DNA from: Novosphingobium meiothermophilum
GTDB taxonomy: Bacteria > Pseudomonadota > Alphaproteobacteria > Sphingomonadales > Sphingomonadaceae
Direction: 5' to 3'
Length of the DNA: 64,000 bases
Assembly: GCF_003171715.1 (NCBI RefSeq)
Contig: NZ_QGHL01000017.1
Coordinates: forward strand, 62,001-126,000
Below are positions 55,488 through 64,000 of this stretch, piece by piece. Every line of letters begins with the position of its first letter. Position 1 is the stretch's first letter. The translations under genes were made by a program, and so were the position numbers. The notes under the pieces are model-generated. The model did no database searches, was not told the origin of the DNA, and saw only the letters and a list, made by a program, of their open reading frames with translations.

Positions 55488-58445
55488 ATGAACGCAGGCG
55501 CTGCCGCCGCATTGCGAGGGGCAGCGCTTGCCTGTGGCGCCTTGTGGCTTGCCGCGCTGGCGCCTGCGGCCATGGCCCAGCCTTCTGCCGGGCCGACCGC
55601 GGCACAGCGCGCCCGGCTCGATGCCATGTTCGCCGCCGCCGATGCGCTTGACGAAGGGGCCGATCCGGCCGCCTATCGCCGCGCTTTCGAAGGGGTGCTT
55701 GCCTATGGCAGAACACTCTATCCGCCCGGTCATCCCGAACTGGCCTGGCTCGAATCCGAACAGGCCACCGCCGACTATCTGCAAGGCGACATCAAGGGCG
55801 CCGAAGCGCGCCTGGCACGCATTGCGCCCGTGCTGGAACGCGCAATCACCGAACGGGCGGACGAGCCGCAATGGCGCGAACGGCGGATGCTCGTCGCCAA
55901 TGCGCAGGTCGTGATCTACCTGACGCTGAGCCAGTTCGACAAGGCGACCGAACTGGGCGAACAGGTGCTGGCGTGGCGGCTGGAACAGGCCCGCCGCCAG
56001 CCCGAAAACGCCCGCGCCAGCACCGAGCTTTCGGCCGCATGGTCGAACCTTGCCAATGCCCAGATCCGCAACGGCGAAACCGCGCGCGCCATCACCAGCG
56101 TGCGCGAGGCCATTGCCATCGACCGCCGCCTGAAGCCGATCCCGGTGAACGCCGCGCCGCATTTCGGCAATCTGGTCACGTTCCTCTATGCCGCGGGCAG
56201 GCTGGAGGAAGCGGCCGAGGAAGGGCGGCGCACACAGGCCATGCTGGAAAGCTTCCTGCCCGAACGCCACCCCTTCCTTGCTGTCAACCTCAACACGCTG
56301 GCGCGGGTTCTGGCCGATCTGGGCAGGCTGGACGAAGCCGAGGCCGTGGCGCGCAAGGGGCTGGACATGGCCCACGCAAGCTTTGGCGAAAGCCAGCAGA
56401 CCTTGAGCTATCTGGCAACGCTGGCCCATGTCCTGACGCTGAACGGCAAGGCCGCCGAAGCCGAAGTGCTGGCCCGCGCCGCCACCGAGAAGATGGCCCG
56501 CGATCTGGGCGCAGAGGCCGACCGCGCATTGCTGGCGCGCGAAGCGCTGGCCGGGGCCTTGCTGGCAGGCGGCAAGGCCGAGGACGCCTTTGACCAGTTC
56601 AGCGTCGTTTCCGCGATCCGGGCGCAGCGCTATCCGCCCCACCACCGCGAACGCATCGAGGGCGAGGACCGGCTGGCGCTGGCCGCGCTGGAGGCGGGAG
56701 ACGTGGCCACCGCGCGCGAGGTGCAGCAGCGCGCGCAAGGTCTGAGGCTGAACAGCGGCGCGGCCGATGATACCGCAGCGCTGGTGGGCGAGGCGCGGCT
56801 GGCGGCACTGGCGGTGCTTGCCGGAGACAGCGCGGCAGGGCTGGATCAGGCAAGGGCCGTGGCCGCCCGGCTTGATACGCGGCTGGGCGAACTGGAAGCG
56901 GGCGGCGCGCGCCGGTCCGGGCTGGACCGGCAGCTGCGCAGCGGTTTCGGCTGGGCGATGGAAGCAGCGGCGCTGGCAGGCGATGCGGCGCAAGCCTTCG
57001 TGCTGGCGCAGCCCGTGGTCGAAGGGGCCGCCGGGATCACCGCCCGCGCGGCTGCCCGCCGCATGGCCGCGCTCGATCCCGAAAAGGCCGCCTTGCTGCG
57101 CGAACGGCAGGATGCTGCGCTCATGCTGCAAACCCTGCTGGACCGGCAGCTGCGCCTTGCCGGGCTGGGCGCATCGGCCGACCGGCTGGCCGCGCTTGAG
57201 GCTGAGCGCACGGCCGCCACGCAGCGCTTTGCCGCCGCCGATGCCGCGCTGGCCGAACGTGCGCCCGAACTGGCCCGCAGCGAAGCGACCGAGCGCGTGA
57301 CGCTGGCCGAAGCGCAGGCGCTGCTTGGCCGCGACGAGGCGCTGCTGATCGTGGCGCCGGGGCCGCAGGGACTGGTCATCATTGCCGCCACGGGCAAGGA
57401 CGCGGCCGTTGTGCGCCACGGCAGCAGCCGCCGCGCCGCCGCGCTGGTGCGCCAGCTTCGCGCCGGGCTGGAACGGCCGGGCGGCTTCGATCATGCCGCC
57501 AGCGCCGAACTGCGCGCACTGGTGCTGCCCGATGCCATCGCCCGCGTGATCGGCAAGCGCCGCCGCGTGCTGGTTTCGGCGGGCGGCGCGTTTTCGTCGC
57601 TGCCTCTTGCCGTGCTGGCCGCCGGAACGCCGGAGCGCCCACGCTGGCTGATCGAGGATCACGCGCTGGTCACGCTGCCCTCGCTGGGACTGCTGCGGCA
57701 GAGCGCATCGGCCAAGCCCCCAGCCCGCCCGCGCGCCTTTCTGGCGCTGGGTGCGCCGCAGTTGCAGGCGGATGAAGCAGCAGATGAACCGGCGGGCGCA
57801 GGCGTGCAGCTTGCCGCGGCCGAAGCGCTGCCGCCCTTCCGCACGGCAGACAATGCCCGCAGACTTGCCGATCTGCCGCCCCTGCCCGCCGCCGCCGATG
57901 AACTGGCCGGGCTGGGCAAGGCGCTGGGCGCGCGCCGCTCGCTCGTGCTGACGGGGGCGCAAGCCACCGAAGCGGCGCTGCGCGGCGCGGACCTTTCCGA
58001 GGTGGACGTTCTGGCGCTTTCCACCCACGGCCTTGTTGCCGGCGAGCTTGACGGGCTGGACGAGCCAGCGCTGGTGCTCACCCCGGCGGGCGATGAAGGC
58101 GACGGTCTGCTGACCATGGACGAGATCATGGACCTGCGCCTTGGCGGGGCGTGGGTGGTGCTTTCGGCCTGCAACAGCGCGGCCGGATCGGGCGCGGACG
58201 GCAGCGGGCTGGCGGGCCTCGCGCGCGCGTTCCTTCATGCGGGTGCGGGCAATCTCCTCGTCTCGCACTGGGCGGTGCGCGATGATCTGGCGGCGCGCCT
58301 TTCGACCGCAACGCTGGCCCGCTATGCGCGCGGGGCCGATCCGGCAGCCGCCTTGCAGGCAGCCATGCTGGCCATGGCAGGCGGCAAGGACACCGCGCTG
58401 CGCGATCCGGCGCTGTGGGCGCCCTTCGTCTTCGTGGGGCGTTAG
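55488..58445 (+). CDS. Exported TPR-CHAT domain protein (caspase-like peptidase fold)
   Basis: A protein of about 985 residues. A signal peptide ends near AAMAQPSAG. Helical repeats of TPR type (AWSNLANAQIRNGETARAITSVREAIAIDRR, LNTLARVLADLGRLDEAEAVARKGLDMA) fill about residues 60-430. A coiled linker follows, then a C-terminal CHAT domain with catalytic-dyad candidates His847 (LALSTHG) and Cys895 (VVLSACNSAAGSG), and a final GNLLVSHWAVRDDLAARL. CHAT proteins are proteases or signalling scaffolds; several act in bacterial defence. Start: ATG 55488, which gives the best signal peptide; earlier in-frame starts exist. The reason for its position after the dehydrogenase genes is unclear. Confidence 0.9.
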   Translation: MNAGAAAALRGAALACGALWLAALAPAAMAQPSAGPTAAQRARLDAMFAAADALDEGADPAAYRRAFEGVLAYGRTLYPPGHPELAWLESEQATADYLQGDIKGAEARLARIAPVLERAITERADEPQWRERRMLVANAQVVIYLTLSQFDKATELGEQVLAWRLEQARRQPENARASTELSAAWSNLANAQIRNGETARAITSVREAIAIDRRLKPIPVNAAPHFGNLVTFLYAAGRLEEAAEEGRRTQAMLESFLPERHPFLAVNLNTLARVLADLGRLDEAEAVARKGLDMAHASFGESQQTLSYLATLAHVLTLNGKAAEAEVLARAATEKMARDLGAEADRALLAREALAGALLAGGKAEDAFDQFSVVSAIRAQRYPPHHRERIEGEDRLALAALEAGDVATAREVQQRAQGLRLNSGAADDTAALVGEARLAALAVLAGDSAAGLDQARAVAARLDTRLGELEAGGARRSGLDRQLRSGFGWAMEAAALAGDAAQAFVLAQPVVEGAAGITARAAARRMAALDPEKAALLRERQDAALMLQTLLDRQLRLAGLGASADRLAALEAERTAATQRFAAADAALAERAPELARSEATERVTLAEAQALLGRDEALLIVAPGPQGLVIIAATGKDAAVVRHGSSRRAAALVRQLRAGLERPGGFDHAASAELRALVLPDAIARVIGKRRRVLVSAGGAFSSLPLAVLAAGTPERPRWLIEDHALVTLPSLGLLRQSASAKPPARPRAFLALGAPQLQADEAADEPAGAGVQLAAAEALPPFRTADNARRLADLPPLPAAADELAGLGKALGARRSLVLTGAQATEAALRGADLSEVDVLALSTHGLVAGELDGLDEPALVLTPAGDEGDGLLTMDEIMDLRLGGAWVVLSACNSAAGSGADGSGLAGLARAFLHAGAGNLLVSHWAVRDDLAARLSTATLARYARGADPAAALQAAMLAMAGGKDTALRDPALWAPFVFVGR

Positions 58446-58460
58446 GGCCCGAACGAAGAA

Positions 58461-58480
58461 GGCGGACCTTGCGGCCCGCC
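58461..58480. terminator. Hairpin between convergent CHAT and TonB receptor genes
   Basis: GGCGG-A-CC pairs with GG-C-CCGCC around TTGC, with one mismatch, in the 63-bp gap between the two convergent stops. On the minus strand it is followed by TTCTTCG. A bidirectional terminator is likely. Confidence 0.5.
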
Positions 58481-58508
58481 CTCCCCGAAATCAGCGCTGG
58501 CGCTTCGA

Positions 58509-60881
58509 TCAGAAATCGAAGGCGACCCGCACGCCATAAGTGCGCGGCGCGCCGAACTGCCAGTTGTAGATGTCGTCCGGCCCGGCCACGGTGAACCCGG
58601 CATAGGACAGGGGGCGGTTGTTCTCGATGTTGCGCACAAAGCCCTGCACGCTGAAGCGGCGGTTTTCCGGCCGGTAGGTCAGCGAGAGGTCGGTCTGGGT
58701 GAAGGCCGTCTGCTTTGAATCGCGGTAGTTGAAGACATCGCCGAAATAGGCGCTCTTGAAGGTGGAGAACACGCTTGCGGTAAGGCTGCCCATCTCGCCC
58801 AGCGGGATGACCTTGTCATAGGCCAGCGTGATCGTCCATTCGGGCGTCATCGGCGGCGTATTGCCTGCAAGGTTGGGCTGGGTGACAACGCCCGGTGTGG
58901 TTTCGAGGTTGCCCACGGTCAGCTCGCCGTTGCCGCCATTGGGGCGGCAGCCGGTGCCTGCCACGCAGAACACGGGAATGGCCGTGAGAAGCTGCTTGTA
59001 TTCCGCGTTCACGTAGTTGGCGGTCATGCTGAAGGTATCGTTGTCCGAAAGCTTGATGACCGCTTCGGCTTCGACGCCCCAGATCGTGGCCTTGCCCGCG
59101 TTGAAGATCTGGCTGCCCTTGGTGGTATCAAGCAGCACGCCCACCTGCAGATCCTTGTAGTCATAGTAGAACCCGGCAAGGTTGAAGATGTGCTGGCCGT
59201 TGGCGCCGAAGTTCTTCTTCAGGCCCGCTTCGTAGGCCGTGTTGGTTTCGGGCGCATACTGGCCGACGGAATCGAACCCGCCAGCCTTGAAGCCGGTGGA
59301 AACCTTGCCGTAGATCAGGGTATCGGGATCGGGCTTGTAGTTGATGCCCGCCAGCCAGGTCAGCTTGTCCGCTTCCGAACCCAGCGTCAGGTTACGCAGC
59401 GGCGTGCCGGGGTCGGCGGGACGCACCGAACCGGTGTTGAACAGCGGATTCGAAGGGTTAGCAATCGCGCCGCCATGATCGCGGTAGCGGGCCGAGCGCT
59501 TGTCGTCGGTATAGCGCAGGCCGCCCACCAGCGTGATCTGGTCGCTCACCTTGAAATCGGCCTGGCCGAACACGGCCCAGCTGCGCGATTCCACATTGCG
59601 GAAGAAGTAGTTCACGTAGCCGCCATTGGCCCCCAGCAGGAACGGCGGCGGCGGGGCGCGATAGAGGCCGCGTTCCACATCCAGCTTTTCGTTGAAATAG
59701 AACGCGCCGGTCTGCCACACGAGCCGGTCGGTTTCGCCGTTGAGGCGCAGTTCGTGGCTGTGGGTCTTGGTGTTGTTGACGAAGGTATTGAAGCGATAGG
59801 CCGGCGAAAGCGCCAACGCCGAAATCGCGTCGGTTTCGCGGAAACCGCCGGTATAGGTGAGGCTTGCCCCGCCAAAATCATAGCTGATGCTGCCACGCAC
59901 GGCCGTGGACTTGAGATCGTTGCTGCCCACACCCGTTGCCGGGGAATCATAGCGTGAACGATCGACCTTCGAAAGATTGTCGGTGCGTGCAGGGATGCAC
60001 TGCGTTCCCGGCACGGCGGGCGCGATCTCGACCCAGCCGGGGTTGGCGGCACATCCGGCGCCGGGCGAATTGCCGGCCGCGTTGAAGTTCACGAAGGCCT
60101 GGGCCGGAACAACGATATCCTGTTCGACGCGCTCACCGGCAATGTTGATCTTCAGACCCGAAACCGGTTCGAGCGCGAGGCTGATGCGGCCGCCCCAGGT
60201 GTTGTCATCGCCGCTGCGCAGGTTCGTGTTGGGGTGGAAGTTGTAGCCATCGCGCTTGGAATAGATGCCCGCCGCGCGGATGCCGCCGATATCGCCGAGC
60301 GGAACGGTGATGCCACCTTCGGCAATGACGTGATCGTAGTTGCCATAGCTGACGCTGCCGTTTGCCTCGAACTTGTTGCCGGGCTTGCGGGTGATGAAGT
60401 TGATCGCGCCGCCGGTGGCGTTGCGGCCATAGAGCGTGCCCTGCGGCCCGCGCAGCACTTCGACGCGGTCAAGGTCAAACAGCGCCGCATTCAGCACGAC
60501 CGGGCGGTTGATGTATTCGCCATCGATGTTGACGGCGATGGCTTGGTCCTGCGCTTCGTCGTTGCTGTTGGAACCCACGCCGCGCACGGTGATGCGGGTG
60601 AGGACGGTATCGTTCACGATCTGCACAACCGGGGCCACGCGCTGGACCGAGAAGATGTCGGTCACGCCCGCAGCCGAGAGCGCTTCGCCGCTGACGACGT
60701 TGATGGCGATGGGCACGTCCTGAACGTTCTGCGCGCGGTTCTGCGCGGTCACGATGATGACGTTGGAATCCACTTCTTCCGGCGCTTCCTGCGGCGCCGC
60801 GCTCTGCGCAAAGGCCGGCATGGCCATGGCCATGCTGCATACGCTGCCAAGCAGCAAGGCGTGGAAATTGAAGGATTTCAT
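58509..60881 (-). CDS. TonB-dependent outer-membrane receptor
   Basis: A 790-residue receptor. A signal peptide ends near AFAQSAA. Plug segments NVIIVTAQNRAQNVQDVPIAIN, VEVLRGPQGTLYGRNATGGAINFITRKPG and a barrel ending YGVRVAFDF are typical. GGGAGGG lies 8 bp before the ATG at 60881; the longer in-frame extension to 61076 has no such site. The divergent isomerase-transporter genes across a 20-bp near-palindrome suggest uptake of a substrate processed by them. Confidence 0.95.
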   Translation of the reverse strand: MKSFNFHALLLGSVCSMAMAMPAFAQSAAPQEAPEEVDSNVIIVTAQNRAQNVQDVPIAINVVSGEALSAAGVTDIFSVQRVAPVVQIVNDTVLTRITVRGVGSNSNDEAQDQAIAVNIDGEYINRPVVLNAALFDLDRVEVLRGPQGTLYGRNATGGAINFITRKPGNKFEANGSVSYGNYDHVIAEGGITVPLGDIGGIRAAGIYSKRDGYNFHPNTNLRSGDDNTWGGRISLALEPVSGLKINIAGERVEQDIVVPAQAFVNFNAAGNSPGAGCAANPGWVEIAPAVPGTQCIPARTDNLSKVDRSRYDSPATGVGSNDLKSTAVRGSISYDFGGASLTYTGGFRETDAISALALSPAYRFNTFVNNTKTHSHELRLNGETDRLVWQTGAFYFNEKLDVERGLYRAPPPPFLLGANGGYVNYFFRNVESRSWAVFGQADFKVSDQITLVGGLRYTDDKRSARYRDHGGAIANPSNPLFNTGSVRPADPGTPLRNLTLGSEADKLTWLAGINYKPDPDTLIYGKVSTGFKAGGFDSVGQYAPETNTAYEAGLKKNFGANGQHIFNLAGFYYDYKDLQVGVLLDTTKGSQIFNAGKATIWGVEAEAVIKLSDNDTFSMTANYVNAEYKQLLTAIPVFCVAGTGCRPNGGNGELTVGNLETTPGVVTQPNLAGNTPPMTPEWTITLAYDKVIPLGEMGSLTASVFSTFKSAYFGDVFNYRDSKQTAFTQTDLSLTYRPENRRFSVQGFVRNIENNRPLSYAGFTVAGPDDIYNWQFGAPRTYGVRVAFDF

Positions 60882-61017
60882 CGCGGTTTCCCTCCCATGT
60901 TGAGCGCGAGTCTTTCGCTGCTGCGAATTGTGATGCTCATACTGATATAGACATTCTATTTTCGATGCAAGCCCGGATTTCGATTTCGAAGTGTGGCTGG
61001 CGGTCCAACACCCCGAT

Positions 61018-61037
61018 TGTGGCGCAATTGCACCACA
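61018..61037. promoter_or_regulatory. 20-bp near-perfect palindrome in the TonB/isomerase divergent promoter
   Basis: TGTGG-n-GCAATTGC-n-CCACA is palindromic except for one mismatch pair. It lies 137 bp upstream of the receptor start and 150 bp upstream of the isomerase start, between divergent genes. The shape suits a LacI- or GntR-family dimer; no such regulator is in the window. Only one copy was noticed. Confidence 0.6.
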
Positions 61038-61186
61038 CCCCAGCAGGCACAGACCATCGCTTGACCTGATCTGCACATTATGAGAATTATGATTCCAATA
61101 AAATAGCGGGCGTCATCTTGCCTGCCAGGCAATCGGCTGCCGCGATCCTCGCGCAGACCGTGGCCGCCGATTGGGAGACCGACGAC

Positions 61187-62020
61187 GTGCCTGTTGCTGC
61201 TGAAACCCCGCTTTCTGCCGAAACCGCCAATTCCCCCAGTGCCTCTATCCTGCCCGCGCACACTCTTTCCGCCTGCATCGAATGGCAGTTTGCCGAGGCG
61301 GGCGATCTGGCGCAGCGCATCCACGCCGCAAGAGCCACGGGACTTTCGGCGGTGGAGTTTCACCTCTGGCGAGACAAGCCCGTGGCGCAGATGGCCGCCG
61401 CGCTGGCCGAGACCGGCATGGTCCTCACCGGTCTGTGCGTCGATCCGCGCCGGTCGATCGTCGATCCGGCCGAGCGCGCCGAAATGGTGAACGCGGTGGC
61501 CGAAACGATTGCCGCCACAGCCTGCCTCGGCAAGCCGCCACTGATCGTCGCATCGGGCTTTCGCGTGGAAGGGATGAGCGAAGAAGCACACTTTGCCAAT
61601 GCCGTTGCCGCCCTGAAGGAAGCCGCCGCCCTTGCCGAGGAAGCAGGCGTCATGCTCCTGCTGGAGCCTCTCAACACCCGGCTCTTTTCGCAGATGTATC
61701 TGGTCAGCACCACGCTTGGCCTCGATCTCGTCGAGGCGGTGGCCAGCCCCAGCCTGCGGCTGCTTTACGATGTCTGGCACAGCGCGGTGATGGGCGAGGA
61801 CATTGCCGAGGTGCTGGAAGGGCGCATCCATCTGGTTGCCCATGTGCAGGTGGCCGACATGGACGCGCGCAACGAACCGGGCACCGGCAGCGTGAACTGG
61901 GCGCACGTGATGGGCACGCTGCGCGCCATGGGCTATGCCGGCAGCATCGGGATGGAATACTTCCCCACCCTGCCGATGGACCGCTCGCTGGAACTGACCC
62001 GCACGACGCTGGGTCTTTGA
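61187..62020 (+). CDS. Hydroxypyruvate isomerase-like TIM-barrel sugar isomerase/epimerase
   Basis: A protein of about 277 residues with the xylose-isomerase-like barrel. LPAHTLSACIEWQF, GLSAVEFHLW, VMLLLEPLNTRL (Glu metal ligand), LRLLYDVWHSAVMGED, VAHVQVADMDARNEPGTGSVNW and GYAGSIGMEYFP supply the Glu/Asp/His/Glu metal site of hydroxypyruvate isomerase-like enzymes. The GTG at 61187 has GGGAG about 10 bp upstream; a TTG at 61118 would give a longer, unsupported N-terminus. It precedes a GPH transporter and a ThuA-like gene, a common arrangement for sugar or polyol use. Confidence 0.85.
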   Translation: MPVAAETPLSAETANSPSASILPAHTLSACIEWQFAEAGDLAQRIHAARATGLSAVEFHLWRDKPVAQMAAALAETGMVLTGLCVDPRRSIVDPAERAEMVNAVAETIAATACLGKPPLIVASGFRVEGMSEEAHFANAVAALKEAAALAEEAGVMLLLEPLNTRLFSQMYLVSTTLGLDLVEAVASPSLRLLYDVWHSAVMGEDIAEVLEGRIHLVAHVQVADMDARNEPGTGSVNWAHVMGTLRAMGYAGSIGMEYFPTLPMDRSLELTRTTLGL

Positions 62021-62053
62021 ACAGATCATCAAGCTGCGATCCGGGAGAGGGAT

Positions 62054-63409
62054 GTGGCGGACAATCGACTGAGCCTGACCGAACGCCTCAGCTATGGGCT
62101 GGGCGACATGGGCACCAGCCTTGCCTACAACATGGCAAGCGGGTTCCTGCTGTTCTTCTACACCAATGTCGCCGGCCTTCCGGCGGCGGGGGTTGGCACC
62201 GTGTTCCTTGTGGCGCGGCTGCTTGATGCGGTGATCGATCCCCTGGTCGGCATCGCGGTGGACAAGACCCGCAGTCGCTGGGGGCGCACCCGCGGCTATT
62301 TCCTGCTGACGGCGCTGCCCTATGCGCTGGTCACGGTAGCGCTCTACCACGTGCCGGCGTGGAGCGAAGGCGCACAGCTTGTCTATGCCTTTGCCACCTT
62401 CAAGGCACTGGGCCTCATCATGTCCTTGCAAGCCATTCCCTACACAGCGCTCATGCCGATGATGACGCTCGACAAGACCGAGCGCCTGAAGCTGTCGGGA
62501 ATGCGCTCGGTCGGAACCTCGATCTCGGTGGTGCTGGGAACGGCAGCGGTTCTGCCATTGGCAGGGCTGCTGGGCGGCGATGACCAGCGCCGCGGCTTCC
62601 AGCTTGTGGCGCTGCTGTTTGCGGCCATCGGGCTTGCCTGCACGCTGGCGCTGTTCCGCAACTGCCGCGAACGCTTCGAGGACAATGCCCCGCAGGACTT
62701 CGCGGTGCTGCCCGCCGTGCGCGAGATGCTGCGCAACCGGGCGTGGCTGATCGTGTTTGCCACATGCCTCCTTTATTTCATCCGCTTTGGCGTGATGATG
62801 AGCGCGACCGCCTATTTCGCCATCGACGTGCTGGGCAAGCCGTGGCTGATCTCGGTGATGCTGCCCGCAGTATCGGGAATGCTGCTCCTGTCCTCGTTCG
62901 TGGCCCCGCCGATCCTTGCCCGCACCGGCATCAGGCGCGGCTGCGTGGCGGTGCTGGCGCTGGCGGCCGTGCTCTTCGCCGTGCTGCCGCTGGCAGAGGG
63001 CAACACCACGCTGTTCCTGGCCCTTTACATTGCCGCCTGCCTTGCCACCTCGATCACGATCACGGCCGCCTTTGCGATGATTGCCGAGACGGTGGACTAT
63101 CACGAATGGCAGTTCGGCAGCCGCCGCGAAGGGATGCTTTCGGCCGGGATCAGCCTTTCGACCAAGCTGGGCATGGCCATCGGCACGGCGGGCTTTGCCT
63201 ATATGCTGGGCGCGGCAGGCTATGCCCCCGATGCCGTGACCGACGCCGCGCGCGGGGCGATCCGGTGGGCCTACTACGGCAGCGCGGTCGTGCTGCTGGC
63301 GCTTCAGACCGGGGCAATGCTGCTCTGGCCGATGGACGGCCTGCGCGAAACCATCCGCCATGACATCGCTGCCAGACGCCAAACGACGACAGCCCTTTCT
63401 ACATCGTAA
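62054..63409 (+). CDS. GPH-family (glycoside-pentoside-hexuronide) MFS transporter
   Basis: A 451-residue membrane protein with about 12 hydrophobic segments. LSYGLGDMGTSLAYNM at the start, FLLFFYTNVAGL, LLDAVIDPLVGIAVDKTRSRWGRTRGYFL and IAETVDYHEWQFGSRREGMLSAG are characteristic of MelB/GPH sodium-coupled sugar symporters. The GTG start at 62054 follows GGGAGAGGG. It probably moves the substrate imported by the TonB receptor across the inner membrane; a sugar or glycoside is suggested, not proven. Confidence 0.93.
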   Translation: MADNRLSLTERLSYGLGDMGTSLAYNMASGFLLFFYTNVAGLPAAGVGTVFLVARLLDAVIDPLVGIAVDKTRSRWGRTRGYFLLTALPYALVTVALYHVPAWSEGAQLVYAFATFKALGLIMSLQAIPYTALMPMMTLDKTERLKLSGMRSVGTSISVVLGTAAVLPLAGLLGGDDQRRGFQLVALLFAAIGLACTLALFRNCRERFEDNAPQDFAVLPAVREMLRNRAWLIVFATCLLYFIRFGVMMSATAYFAIDVLGKPWLISVMLPAVSGMLLLSSFVAPPILARTGIRRGCVAVLALAAVLFAVLPLAEGNTTLFLALYIAACLATSITITAAFAMIAETVDYHEWQFGSRREGMLSAGISLSTKLGMAIGTAGFAYMLGAAGYAPDAVTDAARGAIRWAYYGSAVVLLALQTGAMLLWPMDGLRETIRHDIAARRQTTTALSTS

Positions 63410-63421
63410 GGAGCCTGAGAC

Positions 63422-64000
63422 ATGAAGAAGCTGATTGGCACGATCATCGCGCTTGGCATCGCTGTGCCTGCCATGGCGCAGGTGATCGTCACAATCGACT
63501 ATCGCCCGCCCGAAACGGTGCAACGTGTCGCCATCCCGGTCAATCCGGCGGAGGACCGGATCAGGGTGCTGATAATCTCAGGGCGCAACTCCTACGAGCA
63601 TGACTGGACCGGCGTTAACAACATGCTGCGCACCATGATGCAGGACACCAAGCGCTTCGATGTGCGCGTGACCGAGGATTTCGATCACGGCTCACTGGAG
63701 ATGCTCAAGGCCTACGATGTGGTCCTGCTGAACTATTCCAGCCGGTGGAACTATGCCGACCCGGCGCAGAAGGTCTGGTCCGACAGCGCATTCAAGGCAC
63801 TTTATCAGTATGTCCGCGAAGGCGGGGGCCTTGTTGCCTATCATTCCAGCTTCACCTGGGGACGGGACATCCCCGAATACCGCCGGCTTGTGGGCGGCGT
63901 GATGCTGCCCGGATCAAGCCGCCGCGCTCCTCCGGGGGCATTTCCCGTCCACATCATCGACCGCGAGCACCCCATCACGCAGGGAATGCGCGAGTTCATC
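63422..64000 (+). CDS. Exported ThuA-like domain protein, 3' truncated by the window end
   Basis: At least 193 codons are open from the ATG at 63422 to the window edge. A signal peptide MKKLIGTIIALGIAVPAMAQ is followed by RIRVLIISGRNSYEHDWTG, TEDFDHGSLEMLKAYDVVLLNYSSRWNYADPAQK and GGGLVAYHSSFTWGRDIPEYRRLVGG, typical ThuA strands and the His-containing loop. It is 12 bp after the transporter with AAGGAG 6 bp upstream of the ATG, so it belongs to the isomerase-transporter operon. A second ThuA-like protein at 35572 has no signal peptide. Confidence 0.87.
   Translation, partial: MKKLIGTIIALGIAVPAMAQVIVTIDYRPPETVQRVAIPVNPAEDRIRVLIISGRNSYEHDWTGVNNMLRTMMQDTKRFDVRVTEDFDHGSLEMLKAYDVVLLNYSSRWNYADPAQKVWSDSAFKALYQYVREGGGLVAYHSSFTWGRDIPEYRRLVGGVMLPGSSRRAPPGAFPVHIIDREHPITQGMREFI

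Noticed and set aside
54810..58268. 1152-residue open frame on the minus strand opposite the E2, VOC and CHAT genes
   Set aside because: It lies antisense to three well-supported genes, has low-complexity Gly/Arg/Gln-rich composition typical of high-GC shadow frames, and no recognisable domain.
61118..61186. Longer N-terminus of the isomerase from a TTG at 61118
   Set aside because: No ribosome-binding site precedes the TTG, the extra residues look unstructured, and a GTG with GGGAG lies downstream at 61187.
1..64000. Mobile element or prophage origin of the cluster
   Set aside because: No transposase, integrase, attachment-site-like direct repeats or tRNA-adjacent junction could be identified within the window.

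Overview
The window is GC-rich alphaproteobacterial DNA, most likely from a sphingomonad (Novosphingobium/Sphingobium/Sphingopyxis type). This is inferred from three large TonB-dependent receptors, a CYP101-type P450, many single-component Rieske oxygenases, a GH67 alpha-glucuronidase and a GreAB-like protein. No rRNA, tRNA, CRISPR array, integrase or transposase was seen. Nearly all the DNA is a large catabolic gene cluster with a restriction-modification fragment at its left edge.

Layout. 1-1303: 3' part of an MT-A70 adenine methyltransferase and a BglII/BstYI-like endonuclease. 1307-6091: acyl-CoA ligase, Rieske oxygenase, TIM-barrel isomerase, EthD protein and GNAT. 6348-11926: TonB receptor, then an exported flavin amine oxidase, cytochrome c and RidA-like protein. 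11969-18312: SnoaL protein, SDR and TetR on the minus strand; TonB receptor, double SnoaL protein and SDR on the plus strand. 18414-21819: alpha-glucuronidase and P450. 22104-31031: three Rieske oxygenases, SnoaL and VOC proteins, a Tat-exported flavoprotein with a lipoprotein cytochrome c, and an SDR. 31107-36348: GreAB-like protein, three SDRs in a minus-strand operon, a fifth Rieske oxygenase and a ThuA-like protein. 36395-39055: the CXXCW / SoxYZ-like / zinc metallohydrolase trio normally found with quinoprotein dehydrogenases. 39069-48496: small acyl-CoA dehydrogenase, LuxR regulator, metallo-hydrolase, SDR, 4-cresol-dehydrogenase-like flavoprotein with cytochrome c, DUF3429 membrane protein, cryptochrome-like protein and GMC oxidoreductase. 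48632-58445: DUF35 protein, thiolase-fold protein, large acyl-CoA dehydrogenase, a three-gene 2-oxoacid/acetoin dehydrogenase-like complex, a VOC protein and a large exported TPR-CHAT protein. 58509-64000: TonB receptor, isomerase, GPH transporter and a truncated ThuA-like protein.

How it may work together. The TonB receptors would import a bulky substrate. Periplasmic flavoenzymes would oxidise it and pass electrons to dedicated c-type cytochromes; three such pairs are present. Rieske oxygenases, the P450 and SDRs would modify the ring system in the cytoplasm. The acyl-CoA ligase, the two acyl-CoA dehydrogenases and the DUF35/thiolase pair would shorten a side chain or opened ring, much as in steroid or terpenoid catabolism. 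The substrate cannot be read from the sequence.

The most notable signals are: a recurring palindrome (AAAACCGGCA-N4-TGCCGGTTTT) that probably defines a TetR regulon; a glutamate in place of the usual bridging aspartate in all five Rieske oxygenases; an exported amine oxidase/cytochrome c/RidA cassette; shared promoter motifs linking the two distant acyl-CoA dehydrogenase genes; a cryptochrome-like protein that appears domain-permuted; and a quinoprotein accessory trio with no quinoprotein in view.
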